This document shows positions 5,592-5,921 of a stretch of DNA of 5,921 nt, piece by piece. The notes beneath the pieces were generated by a model. That model was not told the origin of the DNA. It made no database searches and saw only the letters and a list, made by a program, of their open reading frames with translations. Positions within the stretch are counted from its first letter, which is position 1, and the number at the start of each line of letters is the position of its first letter. The position numbers were made by a program, and so were the translations under genes. The DNA comes from Candidatus Hydrogenedentota bacterium (GTDB taxonomy: Bacteria > Hydrogenedentota > Hydrogenedentia > Hydrogenedentales > SLHB01). Location of the stretch: contig SLSB01000051.1 in assembly GCA_007130675.1 (NCBI GenBank), positions 1 through 5,921 on the forward strand. The letters are read 5' to 3'.

Positions 5592-5921
5592 TCACGCGGA
5601 TGCCTGAGACGCGCTATCCTTGCGCAGCTCTCGCTTGAGTATCTTACCCGTCGGCCCCTTTGGCAGGCTGGGTAGAAACTCGAAGGTTTTGGGGCATTTG
5701 AACTTGGCCATGCGCTCGACGCAATACGCATTGAGATCGTCAATCGAGATGGGCTTGCCGGGTTTCAGGGCCACAAAAGCCTTTACTTCTTCGCCGCGGG
5801 CTTCGTCGGGGACACCGACTACCGCGGCCTCGAGCACCGCGGGATGCGCATAGAGAATCTCTTCGATTTCGCGCGGATACACATTCATGCCGCTCCGGAT
5901 GATCAGGTCTTTCTTGCGGTC
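5592..5921 (-). CDS. AMP-forming acyl-CoA synthetase (fatty-acid-CoA ligase type), C-terminal part (cut by right window edge)
   Basis: The last 109 residues of an ANL-superfamily adenylating enzyme enter from the right edge and end at TGA 5594-5592. Such enzymes activate a carboxylate with ATP to an acyl-AMP and pass it to coenzyme A. The fragment is the mobile C-terminal subdomain: it opens with the A8 hinge DRKKDLIIRSGMNVYPREIEE-like segment (residues 1-21), then VGVPDEARGEEVKAFV (35-50), and ends with the A10 motif PTGKILKREL, whose Lys (K93 of the fragment, codon 5645-5643) is the conserved adenylation lysine. The sequence most resembles bacterial long-chain fatty-acid-CoA ligases of the FadD/LcfB kind, but the substrate pocket lies outside the window, so chain length cannot be judged. 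It runs in the same direction as dxs with a 114-bp gap that contains a dxs promoter, so co-transcription is not required. A methionine at 5888 is internal, not the start. Confidence 0.88.
   Translation of the reverse strand, partial: DRKKDLIIRSGMNVYPREIEEILYAHPAVLEAAVVGVPDEARGEEVKAFVALKPGKPISIDDLNAYCVERMAKFKCPKTFEFLPSLPKGPTGKILKRELRKDSASQASA

Overview
The window comes from a bacterial chromosome and holds ordinary core metabolism: two complete purine-biosynthesis genes, one complete isoprenoid gene, and two genes cut by the window edges. The DNA is GC-rich with a strong G/C bias at third codon positions. The non-mevalonate isoprenoid gene (dxs), the Fe-S type PurF and readable sigma70-like promoters all fit a bacterium. 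The sequence alone does not fix the phylum. I see no mobile element, CRISPR array, tRNA, rRNA or sign of recent transfer.

Layout. (1) 1-751, minus strand: N-terminal 250 residues of a mannitol-1-phosphate 5-dehydrogenase-type protein (mtlD), GTG start, running off the left edge. (2) 752-1090: a 339-bp divergent intergenic region. It holds a promoter for each side, three GTTCT repeats spaced about one helical turn apart, and a roughly 180-nt purC leader rich in short hairpins. (3) 1091-1981, plus: purC (SAICAR synthetase, 296 aa). (4) 1983-3521, plus: purF (glutamine PRPP amidotransferase, 512 aa from the chosen start), one base after purC and surely co-transcribed. (5) 3522-3557: a 36-bp convergent spacer without a canonical terminator. 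(6) 3558-5477, minus: dxs (1-deoxy-D-xylulose-5-phosphate synthase, 639 aa). (7) 5478-5591: dxs leader and promoter. (8) 5592-5921, minus: the last 109 residues of an AMP-forming acyl-CoA synthetase, running off the right edge.

How the genes fit together: purF makes 5-phosphoribosylamine, the first committed purine intermediate, and purC makes SAICAR later in the same pathway. The pair forms a compact purine operon with its own strong promoter. dxs feeds pyruvate and glyceraldehyde-3-phosphate into isoprenoid precursors (and thiamine/pyridoxal cofactors). mtlD and the acyl-CoA ligase are probably unrelated neighbours.

No new biological system is evident. The points most worth a second look are a Gln in place of a normally conserved active-site His in DXS, the phased GTTCT repeats between the mtlD and purC promoters, and competing hairpins in the purC leader.
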